From positions 3,596,001 to 3,660,000 of the forward strand of contig NC_013061.1 in assembly GCF_000023825.1 (NCBI RefSeq): a stretch of DNA of 64,000 nucleotides. Direction: 5' to 3'. Origin of the DNA: Pedobacter heparinus DSM 2366 (GTDB lineage: Bacteria > Bacteroidota > Bacteroidia > Sphingobacteriales > Sphingobacteriaceae). Made by a program: the position numbers and the translations under genes. Of this stretch, positions 26,243 to 34,882 are shown one piece after another (position 1 is the first letter of the stretch; each line of letters opens with the position of its first letter). A model generated the notes under the pieces. That model saw nothing but the letters and a program-made list of their open reading frames with translations, was not told where the DNA came from and did not search any database.

Positions 26243-26950
26243 ATGACAAGTGAAGAGAAAATAAGAAGTGCTTTTGAGAATAAAAACTGGCAGGAAATAA
26301 AAGTTACAGATTCCTGGCAGATCTTTAAAATAATGGCCGAATTTGTGGATGGTTTCGAGAAATTAGCTAAAATTGGACCTTGCGTATCCATATTTGGTTC
26401 GGCTAGGACTGCAGAAACGAATAAATATTACGAAATAGCTGTCGAATGTGGTAGATTGTTAACAGAACGTGGGTATGGTGTAATTACCGGCGGTGGTCCC
26501 GGTATTATGGAAGCAGGTAATAAAGGTGCCCACATGAATGGGGGTAAATCAGTAGGATTAAATATAGACCTGCCATTTGAACAGTTCCACAACAAATATA
26601 TTGACCACAATAAATTGCTGGAATTTGATTACTTTTTTATCAGGAAAGTGATGTTCATGAAATACTCTCAGGGCTTTATTGTATTACCTGGAGGAATGGG
26701 CACTATGGATGAGCTGTTTGAGGCAATTACGCTGATCCAGACAGGAAAGGTTGCTCGTTTCCCGATCGTGCTGGTTGGAAAGGAATACTGGGGTGGATTG
26801 GTAGAATGGATCAAGAATACCATGCTGCAAAAAGAACATAATATTCATGCTGAAGATCTGAATTTATTTCGCCTGGTAGATACAGCCGCTGAGGCTGCTG
26901 AACATATTTTCAGGTTCTATGAGAAATATGTATTGAAACCGAATTTCTAA
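26243..26950 (+). CDS. LOG-family (TIGR00730-type) nucleotide phosphoribohydrolase
   Basis: Proteins of this Rossmann-fold family, once annotated as lysine decarboxylases, cleave nucleoside 5'-monophosphates (cytokinin-activating LOG enzymes and PpnN-type proteins). The double signature is present: GGGPGIMEAGNKGAH and LPGGMGTMDELFE, with VSIFGSARTAE as the first strand-loop. Its 235 residues fit the short form. The physiological substrate in this organism is unknown. It is in tandem with the sodium symporter gene, with an 18-nt gap that suggests one operon. Confidence 0.9.
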   Translation: MTSEEKIRSAFENKNWQEIKVTDSWQIFKIMAEFVDGFEKLAKIGPCVSIFGSARTAETNKYYEIAVECGRLLTERGYGVITGGGPGIMEAGNKGAHMNGGKSVGLNIDLPFEQFHNKYIDHNKLLEFDYFFIRKVMFMKYSQGFIVLPGGMGTMDELFEAITLIQTGKVARFPIVLVGKEYWGGLVEWIKNTMLQKEHNIHAEDLNLFRLVDTAAEAAEHIFRFYEKYVLKPNF

Positions 26951-26978
26951 ACATCTGTTTCTTTCATAAAATGATATA

Positions 26979-27572
26979 TCACCCAAAATGGCTAACGCCG
27001 CCAGATACCACCAACTTCATGGCATCTGCAGCACTCATATTCAAAGGTTTTATTTTCTCATGTTTCACTACGTAAACCTGTCCGGCAAATGAGTAAGAGA
27101 AAGGAAAGTACACAATAGACTCTCCGGGAAGATTGATAGATTTCAGATCATTCTGGGTAAGAAAACCGATCCGCTTTAAATCACCTTCTACTTCTACCAG
27201 AACAGGATTATTAAACTTTTTCTCGTCTCCTACAAATGCCTCGGTAAGGTCTTTAATAGAAGAATAAATAAATTTTAATAATGGTATTTTATCCAGTAAA
27301 CGTTGAAACCAATTATACATAGGTTCCGTAACAAAATAGGTTACAAAAATACCGGCAAGTAATATTAGTGAAACTACAAGTGCAAGTCCCAGCCCAGGTA
27401 TGTTCCGGCTGGCACCGGTTTTGGGATCAACACCTAAAATATTATTTACGTTTAACCAGCTGTCCACCGTAGTTACAGCCCATATTACTATAAAAATGCT
27501 TAATGCAATAGGAAGTACGATTAGCAATCCTTTGATCAGATAATTCAGTAATGCCCTGCCAACTTTATTCAT
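26979..27572 (-). CDS. DUF502 membrane protein
   Basis: This 197-residue protein has two N-terminal transmembrane segments (about residues 13-32 and 61-83), followed by a soluble domain with the family-typical IPLLKFIYSSIKDLTEAFVGDEKKFNNPVLVE and GESIVYFPFSYSFAGQVYVV blocks. DUF502 is a broadly conserved family of unknown function. A perfect -7 box ends 4 nt before the start codon. The protein is convergent with the LOG-family gene. Confidence 0.9.
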   Translation of the reverse strand: MNKVGRALLNYLIKGLLIVLPIALSIFIVIWAVTTVDSWLNVNNILGVDPKTGASRNIPGLGLALVVSLILLAGIFVTYFVTEPMYNWFQRLLDKIPLLKFIYSSIKDLTEAFVGDEKKFNNPVLVEVEGDLKRIGFLTQNDLKSINLPGESIVYFPFSYSFAGQVYVVKHEKIKPLNMSAADAMKLVVSGGVSHFG

Positions 27573-27576
27573 AGTG

Positions 27577-27584
27577 CAAACTTA
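27577..27584 (-). promoter_or_regulatory. -7 element 4 nt before the DUF502 start codon
   Basis: On the minus strand TAAGTTTG is followed by CACT and the ATG at 27572. The arrangement is almost identical to that at lolD (TAAGTTTG, CACTT, ATG). Confidence 0.6.
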
Positions 27585-27624
27585 GATAAAATATTCATGA
27601 AAATATTTTGTCTGCTAGGGGAAT

Positions 27625-30078
27625 CTATTCATAAAAATACACGCGTTTTACCCTTTGAGATACATTAGTGAGAATTTCATAAGGAATAGTTCCGATCTGA
27701 GTAGCCAGTTGAGCAATGCTAAGCTCATTGTTAAACACAATTACCTCATCCCCTGTTTTCACATCCAGCCCTGTTACATCCAGCATACACATATCCATAC
27801 AGATTACTCCAACAGTGGGTACAAGTTTCCCCTTGATCAGCATGCGACCTGTTCCATTTCCAAAGGCACGACTGTAACCATCGGCATAACCAATTTTTAC
27901 AGTAGCAATTGTACCACCTTTCGGCAACAGACCTTTCCTGCCATACCCCACAGTTTCATTTGGTTTAAGGTGCTTTATTTGGGTAATGGTGGTTTTTAGG
28001 ATAGCAACTGTCTGGAGGGCGGTATTGTTTTTTAATGCAGCATCAAAACCATATAGACCAATTCCAAGTCGTACCATCTCCAGTTGTGTTTCAGGATGGC
28101 GCGAAATACCAGAAGTATTGGAAATGTGCCTGATGAAGGGGTAGTGCAGTGTTTCGCTAATCAGTTCTGTCATGGCTGTAAACCGTTCAATCTGATGCCG
28201 GGTGAATTCATCATGCAGCCCATCTTCACTTCCCACAAGATGGGAAAATACAGAAGCCACTTTAACTTTTCTGGTTTCAGTCAACACCTTTAACAAGTCA
28301 GATAAATCAGGTTCTTCAAATCCCAGTCGATGCATTCCGGTATCAATTTTCAGATGAATAGGATATTGGTCGGTTTTCAAAAAGCCAATAAAACCCTGCA
28401 AAATTTCAATGTTATAGATTTCGGGTTCAAGGTTATACCTGATGATGGCATCAAAAGCAGAAGGTTCGGGACTCATTACCATAATAGGTAGCGTTATACC
28501 AGCCTTTCTTAATGAAATGCCTTCATCAGTATAGGCAACAGCCAGATAGTCCACTTTGTGGTACTGCAATAAATTGGCTATTTCGAAACTGCCACTGCCG
28601 TAAGAAAAAGCTTTGACCATAGCCATAACCTTAACCCCAGGCAGTAGTTTACTGCGGTAAAACTGCAGGTTACCTGCCAATGCATTAAGGTCAATTTCCA
28701 TTACGGTATCGTGTACTTTTTGTGCAATCAGCTTACTGATCCGCTCAAATTCAAATCTCCTGGCCCCTTTCACTAAAATGGTTTCGTTATTAAAATGGAG
28801 TGCAGGAAAATTATCAATAAATGCTTGAGTACTTTCATAAAAACTGGCTTCCATATCAAATAAAGAGGCCGATTCGCTAATATGGGTACCAATACCAATG
28901 AGCCTGTCTACATGCTTTTGTTTCAATAGCGCTGCAATTTCAGTATAAAGTACCCTATTGGTTTTACCTGTTTCATAAATATCAGACAAGATCAGCGTTT
29001 TTTTGGGATGCTGGTTCTGAAGGTTTAGAAAATCAAGTGCAATGGCCAGGGACGAAATATCGGCGCTATAAGAATCATCTATTACAGAACATTGGTTTAT
29101 CCCGTTTTTTAATTCAAGGCGCATACTTACCCTGGTCAACTTTTCCAGACGTTTATCCGCTTCTTCAGGTGTATACCCCAAGGCCAGCAGGGTAGCCCAG
29201 CAGATGATCCCATTTTCTACAGATGCCTGGTCACTAAATGGGATCAGGCATTCTATTTCTATTCCTTTAAAATCTGCCCGGATATAGTTTTTACCATCAA
29301 TTGGTTCAACAAATAAGATTTGCAGATCGGCTTGCTGTTTTTTGCTCCAGGAGAACTTGGTTTTTCCTGGTAAATCATCTGTACTTAATCCTGCTGTATA
29401 TTCAGGAGCATAAATAAACAAGTCAGCATCATTAAACAGCTTTAATTTTTCGAGCAGTTTTTCTTTTAATGAAACGAAGCCCTCGGCATGTGCCTCTCCT
29501 ACATTTGTCAGAATCCCTACATTAGGTTTGATCATGCTGGCCAAGGCATCCATCTCATCAGTTTTGGAAATGCCTGCTTCAAAAATACCCAGTGTATGTA
29601 TGGCCGTAATTTCCCATACAGATAGAGGTACACCTATCTGGGAGTTAAAACTTTTGGGACTGCGTACAATGTTATGATCAGCAGCCAGTAATTGATACAG
29701 CCATTCCTTTACAATGGTCTTACCATTGCTTCCGGTTATACCAAGTACTTTTAAATCATACTGGTTACGATTATATTTAGCGATGGTATGTAAAGCGAGT
29801 AACACATCCTGAACAAGCAAAATATTGGCGTCAGGAAACAATCTGGTATACTTAGCCTCACTGATCACAAAGTTCCGGATTCCATTGGCATAAGCATCTT
29901 TTAAAAATCCATGTCCATCTCTTTGTCCCTTTAAAGCAAAAAATAAAGAGCCATCCGGATCTATTACACTTCTGCTGTCAATCACAAGTTTACTGATGAT
30001 CGCATCCTTTTGTACTTCAAAGTTTTTTATACCCAGAATACCTGCAATATGTTTGATGTTGTAAATGAGACTGCTCAT
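27625..30078 (-). CDS. MurF-alanine racemase fusion
   Basis: This 817-residue bifunctional enzyme acts in peptidoglycan synthesis. The N-terminal half (about 1-450) is UDP-N-acetylmuramoyl-tripeptide:D-Ala-D-Ala ligase, with the ATP-binding motif GITGSNGKT at 113-121 and the EAGISKTDEM and TNVGEAHAEGF blocks. The C-terminal half (about 458-817) is a fold-type III PLP alanine racemase, with the PLP lysine K489 in MVKAFSYGSG and the later HISNTSG and RLGIGLYG. It therefore makes D-Ala and also attaches the D-Ala-D-Ala unit. The fusion is known in Bacteroidota. A perfect -7 box ends 4 nt before the start codon. Confidence 0.95.
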   Translation of the reverse strand: MSSLIYNIKHIAGILGIKNFEVQKDAIISKLVIDSRSVIDPDGSLFFALKGQRDGHGFLKDAYANGIRNFVISEAKYTRLFPDANILLVQDVLLALHTIAKYNRNQYDLKVLGITGSNGKTIVKEWLYQLLAADHNIVRSPKSFNSQIGVPLSVWEITAIHTLGIFEAGISKTDEMDALASMIKPNVGILTNVGEAHAEGFVSLKEKLLEKLKLFNDADLFIYAPEYTAGLSTDDLPGKTKFSWSKKQQADLQILFVEPIDGKNYIRADFKGIEIECLIPFSDQASVENGIICWATLLALGYTPEEADKRLEKLTRVSMRLELKNGINQCSVIDDSYSADISSLAIALDFLNLQNQHPKKTLILSDIYETGKTNRVLYTEIAALLKQKHVDRLIGIGTHISESASLFDMEASFYESTQAFIDNFPALHFNNETILVKGARRFEFERISKLIAQKVHDTVMEIDLNALAGNLQFYRSKLLPGVKVMAMVKAFSYGSGSFEIANLLQYHKVDYLAVAYTDEGISLRKAGITLPIMVMSPEPSAFDAIIRYNLEPEIYNIEILQGFIGFLKTDQYPIHLKIDTGMHRLGFEEPDLSDLLKVLTETRKVKVASVFSHLVGSEDGLHDEFTRHQIERFTAMTELISETLHYPFIRHISNTSGISRHPETQLEMVRLGIGLYGFDAALKNNTALQTVAILKTTITQIKHLKPNETVGYGRKGLLPKGGTIATVKIGYADGYSRAFGNGTGRMLIKGKLVPTVGVICMDMCMLDVTGLDVKTGDEVIVFNNELSIAQLATQIGTIPYEILTNVSQRVKRVYFYE

Positions 30079-30082
30079 TTGG

Positions 30083-30090
30083 CAAAATTA
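30083..30090 (-). promoter_or_regulatory. -7 element 4 nt before the murF-alr start codon
   Basis: On the minus strand TAATTTTG is followed by CCAA and the ATG at 30078, so the mRNA is predicted to be leaderless. No clear -33 box is seen. Confidence 0.6.
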
Positions 30091-30167
30091 AGCTTATGTC
30101 AACACTAATCATATTTTTTACACTATTAATGAACTGAACAAAAAGAATAAAAAAAACAATTAAAATG

Positions 30168-30248
30168 TTGGTTGGTCTCATATATCTTATATAGATTTAC
30201 ATTGAGAGCGTTAATGGTGTCCCGGAGTAATTACCGGGGCGCTTTTTT
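30168..30248 (+). ncRNA. Candidate short transcript or attenuated leader upstream of the GNAT gene
   Basis: TTGG (30168-30171), 20 nt, and TAGATTTA (30192-30199) form a near-consensus promoter. Transcription would start near 30205. It would meet a strong GC-rich hairpin almost at once: GAGCG...CCCGG, loop, CCGGGGCGC, ending in seven T (30242-30248). The product would be about 45 nt, or else a leader controlling the GNAT gene 14 nt beyond. No other transcript enters this terminator from the left. Confidence 0.4.
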
Positions 30249-30261
30249 TAGAGCATAAAAG

Positions 30262-31125
30262 ATGTTGGTATATAGCAATTTAGAAAACATTTCGACAGAC
30301 GCCCTTCTCCATACTTTCAATGCGTCTTTTTCTGATTACCTGGTTAAGATGCAATTGACAAAGGAACAACTGGAACGAAAGTTAATGGCAGATTCTATAG
30401 ACCTTAAGTTATCGGCAGGGGCTTATGAAAATGGCAAACTTGTTGGCTTTATTTTGCATGGGATTAATAAAGTGGGCAATGAAAAAATTGCCTATAATGC
30501 CGGAACAGGTGTAATACCTGCAAAAAGAGGCCATAACCTGACGGGGAAAATGTACCGTTATATTTTACCCTTTCTTGAAAAGGAAGGTGTAACAAAATGC
30601 ATCCTTGAAGTCCTTGAAAAAAATCTTCCGGCATTAAAAACCTACAAAGCGATCGGCTATCAGCTCAAAAGGGAACTCGTATGCTTTAAAGGCATCCCAA
30701 AAATAACAGGGATCAAAGGCAAACGCATAGATATCCATGAAATTAAACATATAGACTGGCAAGAAGTAACGTCTTTCTGGGACTGGACACCATCCTGGCA
30801 AAATTCAATCATTGCCATGCAAAATTTGGGTGAGCACAACAAAATCGTTGGTATTTACCTGAAAGATAAGTTAGTTGCCTATATTAGCTACAATCCTTTG
30901 AACAACCGGATTGCTCAATTTGCTGTGCATAAATCACATCGTCGTAAAGGTTATGGAAAAGCATTATTTAAATATGTATTTAATGTTCACAAAGCTGAAA
31001 TGTCTGTTATCAACATAGATATAGATTCCAGCTCGACCATTACATTTTTAGGGTCTATCGGATTATTTCCCTATATCTATCAGTATGAGATGGAAAAGAA
31101 CTTACGAAGTGACGTGCTGCTGTAA
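30262..31125 (+). CDS. Tandem-domain GNAT N-acetyltransferase
   Basis: The 287-residue protein has two GNAT-like halves. The first (about 1-140) has VIPAKRGHNLTGKMYRYILPFLEKEG, an acetyl-CoA loop-like region, followed by ALKTYKAIGYQLKR. The second (about 165-287) has FAVHKSHRRKGYGKALFKYV, a clear R/Q-x-x-G-x-G/A acetyl-CoA motif. The substrate is unknown. It is preceded by a terminator-like hairpin that may attenuate it. Its last 24 bases overlap the 3' end of the convergent Rrf2 regulator gene. Confidence 0.85.
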   Translation: MLVYSNLENISTDALLHTFNASFSDYLVKMQLTKEQLERKLMADSIDLKLSAGAYENGKLVGFILHGINKVGNEKIAYNAGTGVIPAKRGHNLTGKMYRYILPFLEKEGVTKCILEVLEKNLPALKTYKAIGYQLKRELVCFKGIPKITGIKGKRIDIHEIKHIDWQEVTSFWDWTPSWQNSIIAMQNLGEHNKIVGIYLKDKLVAYISYNPLNNRIAQFAVHKSHRRKGYGKALFKYVFNVHKAEMSVINIDIDSSSTITFLGSIGLFPYIYQYEMEKNLRSDVLL

Positions 31126-31569
31126 AATTGATTCAAGTAATAAACTTGATTCCTGCTCCTGACTGATCAGGTCCTGTAATGTAACTTTATCCAGCAGCTG
31201 ATCAACAGTAAACTGGATCATTTGCCATAAAGACCTTATAGAACAATCTATAGAGTTTGTGCATAATTTTAAAGTACCGGGATAATCTTCACAAAACTTT
31301 TTACTGTAAAGTGCGCCACCCAATACTTTCATTACCTGATTAATATTGATCTGTCCAGCGGTCTGTGCCAGTACATACCCGCCTTTATTGCCAGGTGTGC
31401 TATTGATATAGCCCGCCATGCGCAAAATACGGGTTAGTTTGGCTACATAAGCCCCAGATAAGCCTTCGGCTTCACTAATAGCCGGAATGCTGATTCCATC
31501 CCCATGGTCATGTCTTCCAATACGGAGCAAAATTCTTAATCCATATTCTTCCTGTGCAGTAATTTTCAT
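31102..31569 (-). CDS. Rrf2/IscR-like transcriptional regulator, end of the suf operon
   Basis: This 155-residue winged-helix regulator begins MKITAQEEYGLRILLRI and has the LSGAYVAKLTRILRMAGYI recognition helix and the GNKGGYVLA wing typical of Rrf2. Three cysteines, C93, C103 and C109, are spaced as in Fe-S-binding IscR/SufR-type sensors. It is the last gene of the suf operon, 15 nt after the DUF59 gene. A perfect palindrome over the sufB promoter is the obvious candidate target, so a feedback loop sensing Fe-S supply is likely (inference). Confidence 0.9.
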   Translation of the reverse strand: MKITAQEEYGLRILLRIGRHDHGDGISIPAISEAEGLSGAYVAKLTRILRMAGYINSTPGNKGGYVLAQTAGQININQVMKVLGGALYSKKFCEDYPGTLKLCTNSIDCSIRSLWQMIQFTVDQLLDKVTLQDLISQEQESSLLLESILQQHVTS

Positions 31570-31584
31570 CAGTCTATATTTTTA

Positions 31585-31899
31585 TCACATCATTCCCAGT
31601 TCTAAACGCGCCGTTTCAGACATCATATCCCTGTTCCATGGTGGGTCCCATGTTACCTCTACAGTAACTTCGTTTATCCCATCAATTTCTTTTACTTTCT
31701 GTTCAACTTCAAGCGGAATGCTTTGTGCGGCAGGACAACCAGGCGCAGTAAGTGTCATCACAATCTGCACATTATTAAGTGGTGGCAGGATTTCCGTTTC
31801 GTAAATCAGCCCCAGCTCATATATGTTTACCGGTATTTCAGGATCATATATAGTTTGCAAACAATCGATTACTTTTTGTTTTAACGCTTCTTTATCCAT
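31585..31899 (-). CDS. DUF59/MIP18-family Fe-S assembly protein
   Basis: The 104-residue protein shows the MIP18/DUF59 signature DPEIPVNIYELGLIY and the TLTAPGCPAAQSIP loop with the conserved cysteine, followed by VEVTWDPPWNRDMMSE. In Bacteroidota suf operons this gene (SufT- or PaaD-like) supports Fe-S cluster carriage or target maturation. It lies 3 nt after sufE and 15 nt before the Rrf2 gene. Confidence 0.92.
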   Translation of the reverse strand: MDKEALKQKVIDCLQTIYDPEIPVNIYELGLIYETEILPPLNNVQIVMTLTAPGCPAAQSIPLEVEQKVKEIDGINEVTVEVTWDPPWNRDMMSETARLELGMM

Positions 31900-31902
31900 A
31901 GC

Positions 31903-32346
31903 CTATTCATTTTTTGTGCCCTGCATTATTTTATAAGCCAGGGCATAATTCTTCATTTGTTTAATCATAGCCAGCAAACCATTGGAGCGGGTTTGGGCCA
32001 GATGCGTCATCATTCCGATTTCCCCGATAAAGTCCATTCTGGCATTTAAAATTTCTTCAGGGGTATGCCCGGATAAAACTTTAATCAACATACTAATCAG
32101 GCCTTTCACAATTACAGCATCACTATCTGCTTTAAAATGCACTTTACCATCATTGTAAAAGGCCTTAAGCCAAACAGTAGACTGGCAACCTTTGATCTTG
32201 TTTTCTTCTATTTTATACTGGTCTGCCAGTTCTGCCAGCTTTTTACCCAGGTCAATAATGTATTCATATTTATCTTCCCAGCTGTCAAAAAGTGCAAAAT
32301 CCTCAACAATTTCCCTTTCAATTTCAGGTATTGATCTCTGCTCCAT
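31903..32346 (-). CDS. sufE: SufE sulfur-acceptor protein
   Basis: SufE accepts persulfide sulfur from SufS and passes it to the SufBCD scaffold. The active cysteine lies in IKGCQSTVWL (near residue 54), preceded by the KYEYIIDLGKKL segment. Its 147 residues are typical. Its ATG shares one base with the end of sufS, which signals tight coupling with its partner enzyme. Confidence 0.94.
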   Translation of the reverse strand: MEQRSIPEIEREIVEDFALFDSWEDKYEYIIDLGKKLAELADQYKIEENKIKGCQSTVWLKAFYNDGKVHFKADSDAVIVKGLISMLIKVLSGHTPEEILNARMDFIGEIGMMTHLAQTRSNGLLAMIKQMKNYALAYKIMQGTKNE

Positions 32347-33560
32347 TACGTTAGCATTTTTATAGTTTTGTGCAGTCCGGTAATCAGCACATCTATTTCT
32401 TCCGGTTGGTTATACATTGCAAAGGATGCCCTTACCGTACCAGGGATACCAAAGCGTTTCATCAATGGTTGCGTACAATGATGTCCTGTTCTAACAGCTA
32501 TACCCATATTATCGAGCAATACCCCAATATCCTGTGGATGTATACCTTTAACAACAAAAGACACCAGACCCGCTTTGTCTTTGGCTTCGCCAATGATGCT
32601 CAAATCCGGAATGGTTTTTAAATGAGCTGTTGCGTAGGCCAGTAAATTAGCTTCATGTACCCTGATCTTATCTTTTCCAACTGCAGTAATAAAATCCAAT
32701 GCTGTTTTTAAAGCAATTGTATCTGCAATATTTGGTGTACCCGCTTCATATTTATAAGGCAGGTCATTATAAGTAGTCTGCTCAAATGTAACATCTTTGA
32801 TCATTTCCCCACCACCTTGAAAAACAGGCATATCCTCCAACAATTCGCGTTTACCATACAGTACACCAACCCCTGTAGGGCCATATACCTTATGGCCGGA
32901 AAAAGCAAAAAAATCACAATCCATTTTCTGAACATCGATATCCAGGTGGACTGCAGATTGGGCCCCATCTATCAGCACTTTGGCACCAACAAGATGTGCA
33001 GCAGTGATAATTTCGTTCACATGATTTATGGTACCCAACGAATTAGATACATGAACAACAGCTACCAGTTTTGTTTTCGAGCCCAGTAATTCTTTATAAG
33101 CTTCTATGGAAAGTTCTCCCTCATCTGTAACAGGAATTACTTTCAGGAAAGCCTTTTTCTCTTCACATAGTATTTGCCAGGGAACAATATTCGAATGATG
33201 TTCCATGCCGGATATAATGATCTCGTCCCCTGCAGTAATGTTTTGTCTGCCCCAGGTATAAGCAACCAGGTTTATGGCCTCTGTTGTTCCTTTGGTAAAA
33301 ATGATCTCTTCAGTAGCATCTGCACCAACAAAATCCCTAACAGCCTCACGGGTAGCTTCATAAGCCATTGTCGCCTCTTCAGCAAGCGTATGTATGCCGC
33401 GGTGTATATTGGCATTGTAAAACGAATAATAATGCGTCAATGCATCAATTACCTGTTGCGGCTTTTGCGAGGTAGCAGCATTGTCGAAATAAACCAGTGG
33501 TTTACCTTTCACCATCCTCGATAATATGGGGAACTGCTGTCTTATATCCGTTAGTACCAT
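32346..33560 (-). CDS. sufS: Cysteine desulfurase SufS
   Basis: This group II cysteine desulfurase is a PLP enzyme that mobilises sulfur from cysteine. It starts with the QFPILSRMVKGKPLVYFDNAATSQKP segment (quoted in part: VYFDNAATSQKP). The PLP lysine is in FAFSGHKVYGPTGVGVLYGK, and the catalytic cysteine of the mobile loop is in VRTGHHCTQPLM. Its 404 residues are standard. It shares a base with sufD upstream and with sufE downstream. Confidence 0.96.
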   Translation of the reverse strand: MVLTDIRQQFPILSRMVKGKPLVYFDNAATSQKPQQVIDALTHYYSFYNANIHRGIHTLAEEATMAYEATREAVRDFVGADATEEIIFTKGTTEAINLVAYTWGRQNITAGDEIIISGMEHHSNIVPWQILCEEKKAFLKVIPVTDEGELSIEAYKELLGSKTKLVAVVHVSNSLGTINHVNEIITAAHLVGAKVLIDGAQSAVHLDIDVQKMDCDFFAFSGHKVYGPTGVGVLYGKRELLEDMPVFQGGGEMIKDVTFEQTTYNDLPYKYEAGTPNIADTIALKTALDFITAVGKDKIRVHEANLLAYATAHLKTIPDLSIIGEAKDKAGLVSFVVKGIHPQDIGVLLDNMGIAVRTGHHCTQPLMKRFGIPGTVRASFAMYNQPEEIDVLITGLHKTIKMLT

Positions 33561-34870
33561 TATTGAAGAGATAAATGTTTGTAAATTAGTTTTTCTACAT
33601 ACTTACGTAAAGGCTCGGATTTGATCTGGTCTAGTATGTCTGTTGCATAAGCCTGCAAAAGCAATACTTCGGCCTTTGCTTTGGGAATGCCTCTTGCCCT
33701 TAAATAAAACAAGGCTTCTTCGTCCAGCTGCCCAACTGTACAACCATGCGAACATTTTACATCATCAGCAAAAATTTCCAGCTGGGGTTTAGTATTTATC
33801 GTAGCATTATCGGACAACAGAATGTTTTTATTGGACTGATAGGCATTGGTTTTCTGAGCATCAGGTTGTACCATGATCCTTCCATTAAATACAGCAGTCG
33901 AAAAATCAGCAGCAATCCCTTTATAAAACTGATTGCTAAAGCAATTTGCTTGCCTGTTGTCTATCAGCGTATGATTATCAGCATGTGTTTTTCCTTTTAA
34001 AAGGTATAAACCATATAAATGCGCCTCATTGCCCGGAGCATCCAGTACCAGGTTCATATTGTTGCGTACAATGTTACCACTAAGCGTTATCGTTACTGTA
34101 TGTACATAACTTCGTCCAATCTGGGTAATATGCGTAGTGCTTACCTGACTGGCATTTGCCCTATCATTCTGTATTTTATAATATTCCACATAGGCATTTT
34201 TCTCCACCACTAGTTCCATTACCTCGTTACAAAAAGTATCGGACGTACCTACTGAAGCATATACTTCTGTTAGTTTTAACGTACTGCTTTCATCCACATA
34301 AACAAGGCTACGTGGCTGGGCCAGGATATGTTCTGCTCTTCCATCTAAAATATGATATATATATAGCGGATGTTCAGGCAATTTGCCTTTATGGAGGTAT
34401 ACAAAAACACCACCCGCTATAAAAGCACCATTCAGGGCGTGAACTCCGTCTTTTATATAAGTACTGCTTTTATTTAAATGAGCAGCAACTATGGTTTTAT
34501 AAGTGCCCTGGGCCGCCTCTGTTAAAGGCTGCACAGTCAATTCTGTCTCGGATGAACGGATATTGGACAAAGCCGTATTAAAATGACCGTTTACAAAAAC
34601 CAGTTCATTTGCTGTTTTATGGCCAGGTAAACGAATAGCGTCTACATCGGCAACAGTAACAGTGCTTTCCAACACAGCGGATGTAAGGTTATATTCCCTG
34701 TCAAAAAGATTGCTGATGCCGGTATACTTCCATTCCTCTGTATGAAATGTAGGCAAGCCAATTTTATTAAAAGCATCAAAATTATTTTTTCTGACAACGG
34801 CAATGCTATCATCCGCATTTACAGACTGAGACTGTTTAAATTGTTCTTTGAAATAGGTTAAATCATTCAT
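33560..34870 (-). CDS. sufD: SufD, Fe-S scaffold subunit
   Basis: SufD pairs with SufB and the ATPase SufC in the SufBC2D scaffold that builds Fe-S clusters. The 436-residue protein has a variable helical N-terminus (FNKIGLPTFHTEEWKYTGIS), the repetitive beta-helix core and the conserved C-terminal block with DDVKCSHGCTVGQLDEEALFYLRARGI. The conserved HGCT sequence carries the His expected at the SufB-SufD interface. It lies 12 nt after sufC. Confidence 0.94.
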   Translation of the reverse strand: MNDLTYFKEQFKQSQSVNADDSIAVVRKNNFDAFNKIGLPTFHTEEWKYTGISNLFDREYNLTSAVLESTVTVADVDAIRLPGHKTANELVFVNGHFNTALSNIRSSETELTVQPLTEAAQGTYKTIVAAHLNKSSTYIKDGVHALNGAFIAGGVFVYLHKGKLPEHPLYIYHILDGRAEHILAQPRSLVYVDESSTLKLTEVYASVGTSDTFCNEVMELVVEKNAYVEYYKIQNDRANASQVSTTHITQIGRSYVHTVTITLSGNIVRNNMNLVLDAPGNEAHLYGLYLLKGKTHADNHTLIDNRQANCFSNQFYKGIAADFSTAVFNGRIMVQPDAQKTNAYQSNKNILLSDNATINTKPQLEIFADDVKCSHGCTVGQLDEEALFYLRARGIPKAKAEVLLLQAYATDILDQIKSEPLRKYVEKLIYKHLSLQ

Positions 34871-34882
34871 CGCACATTATTT

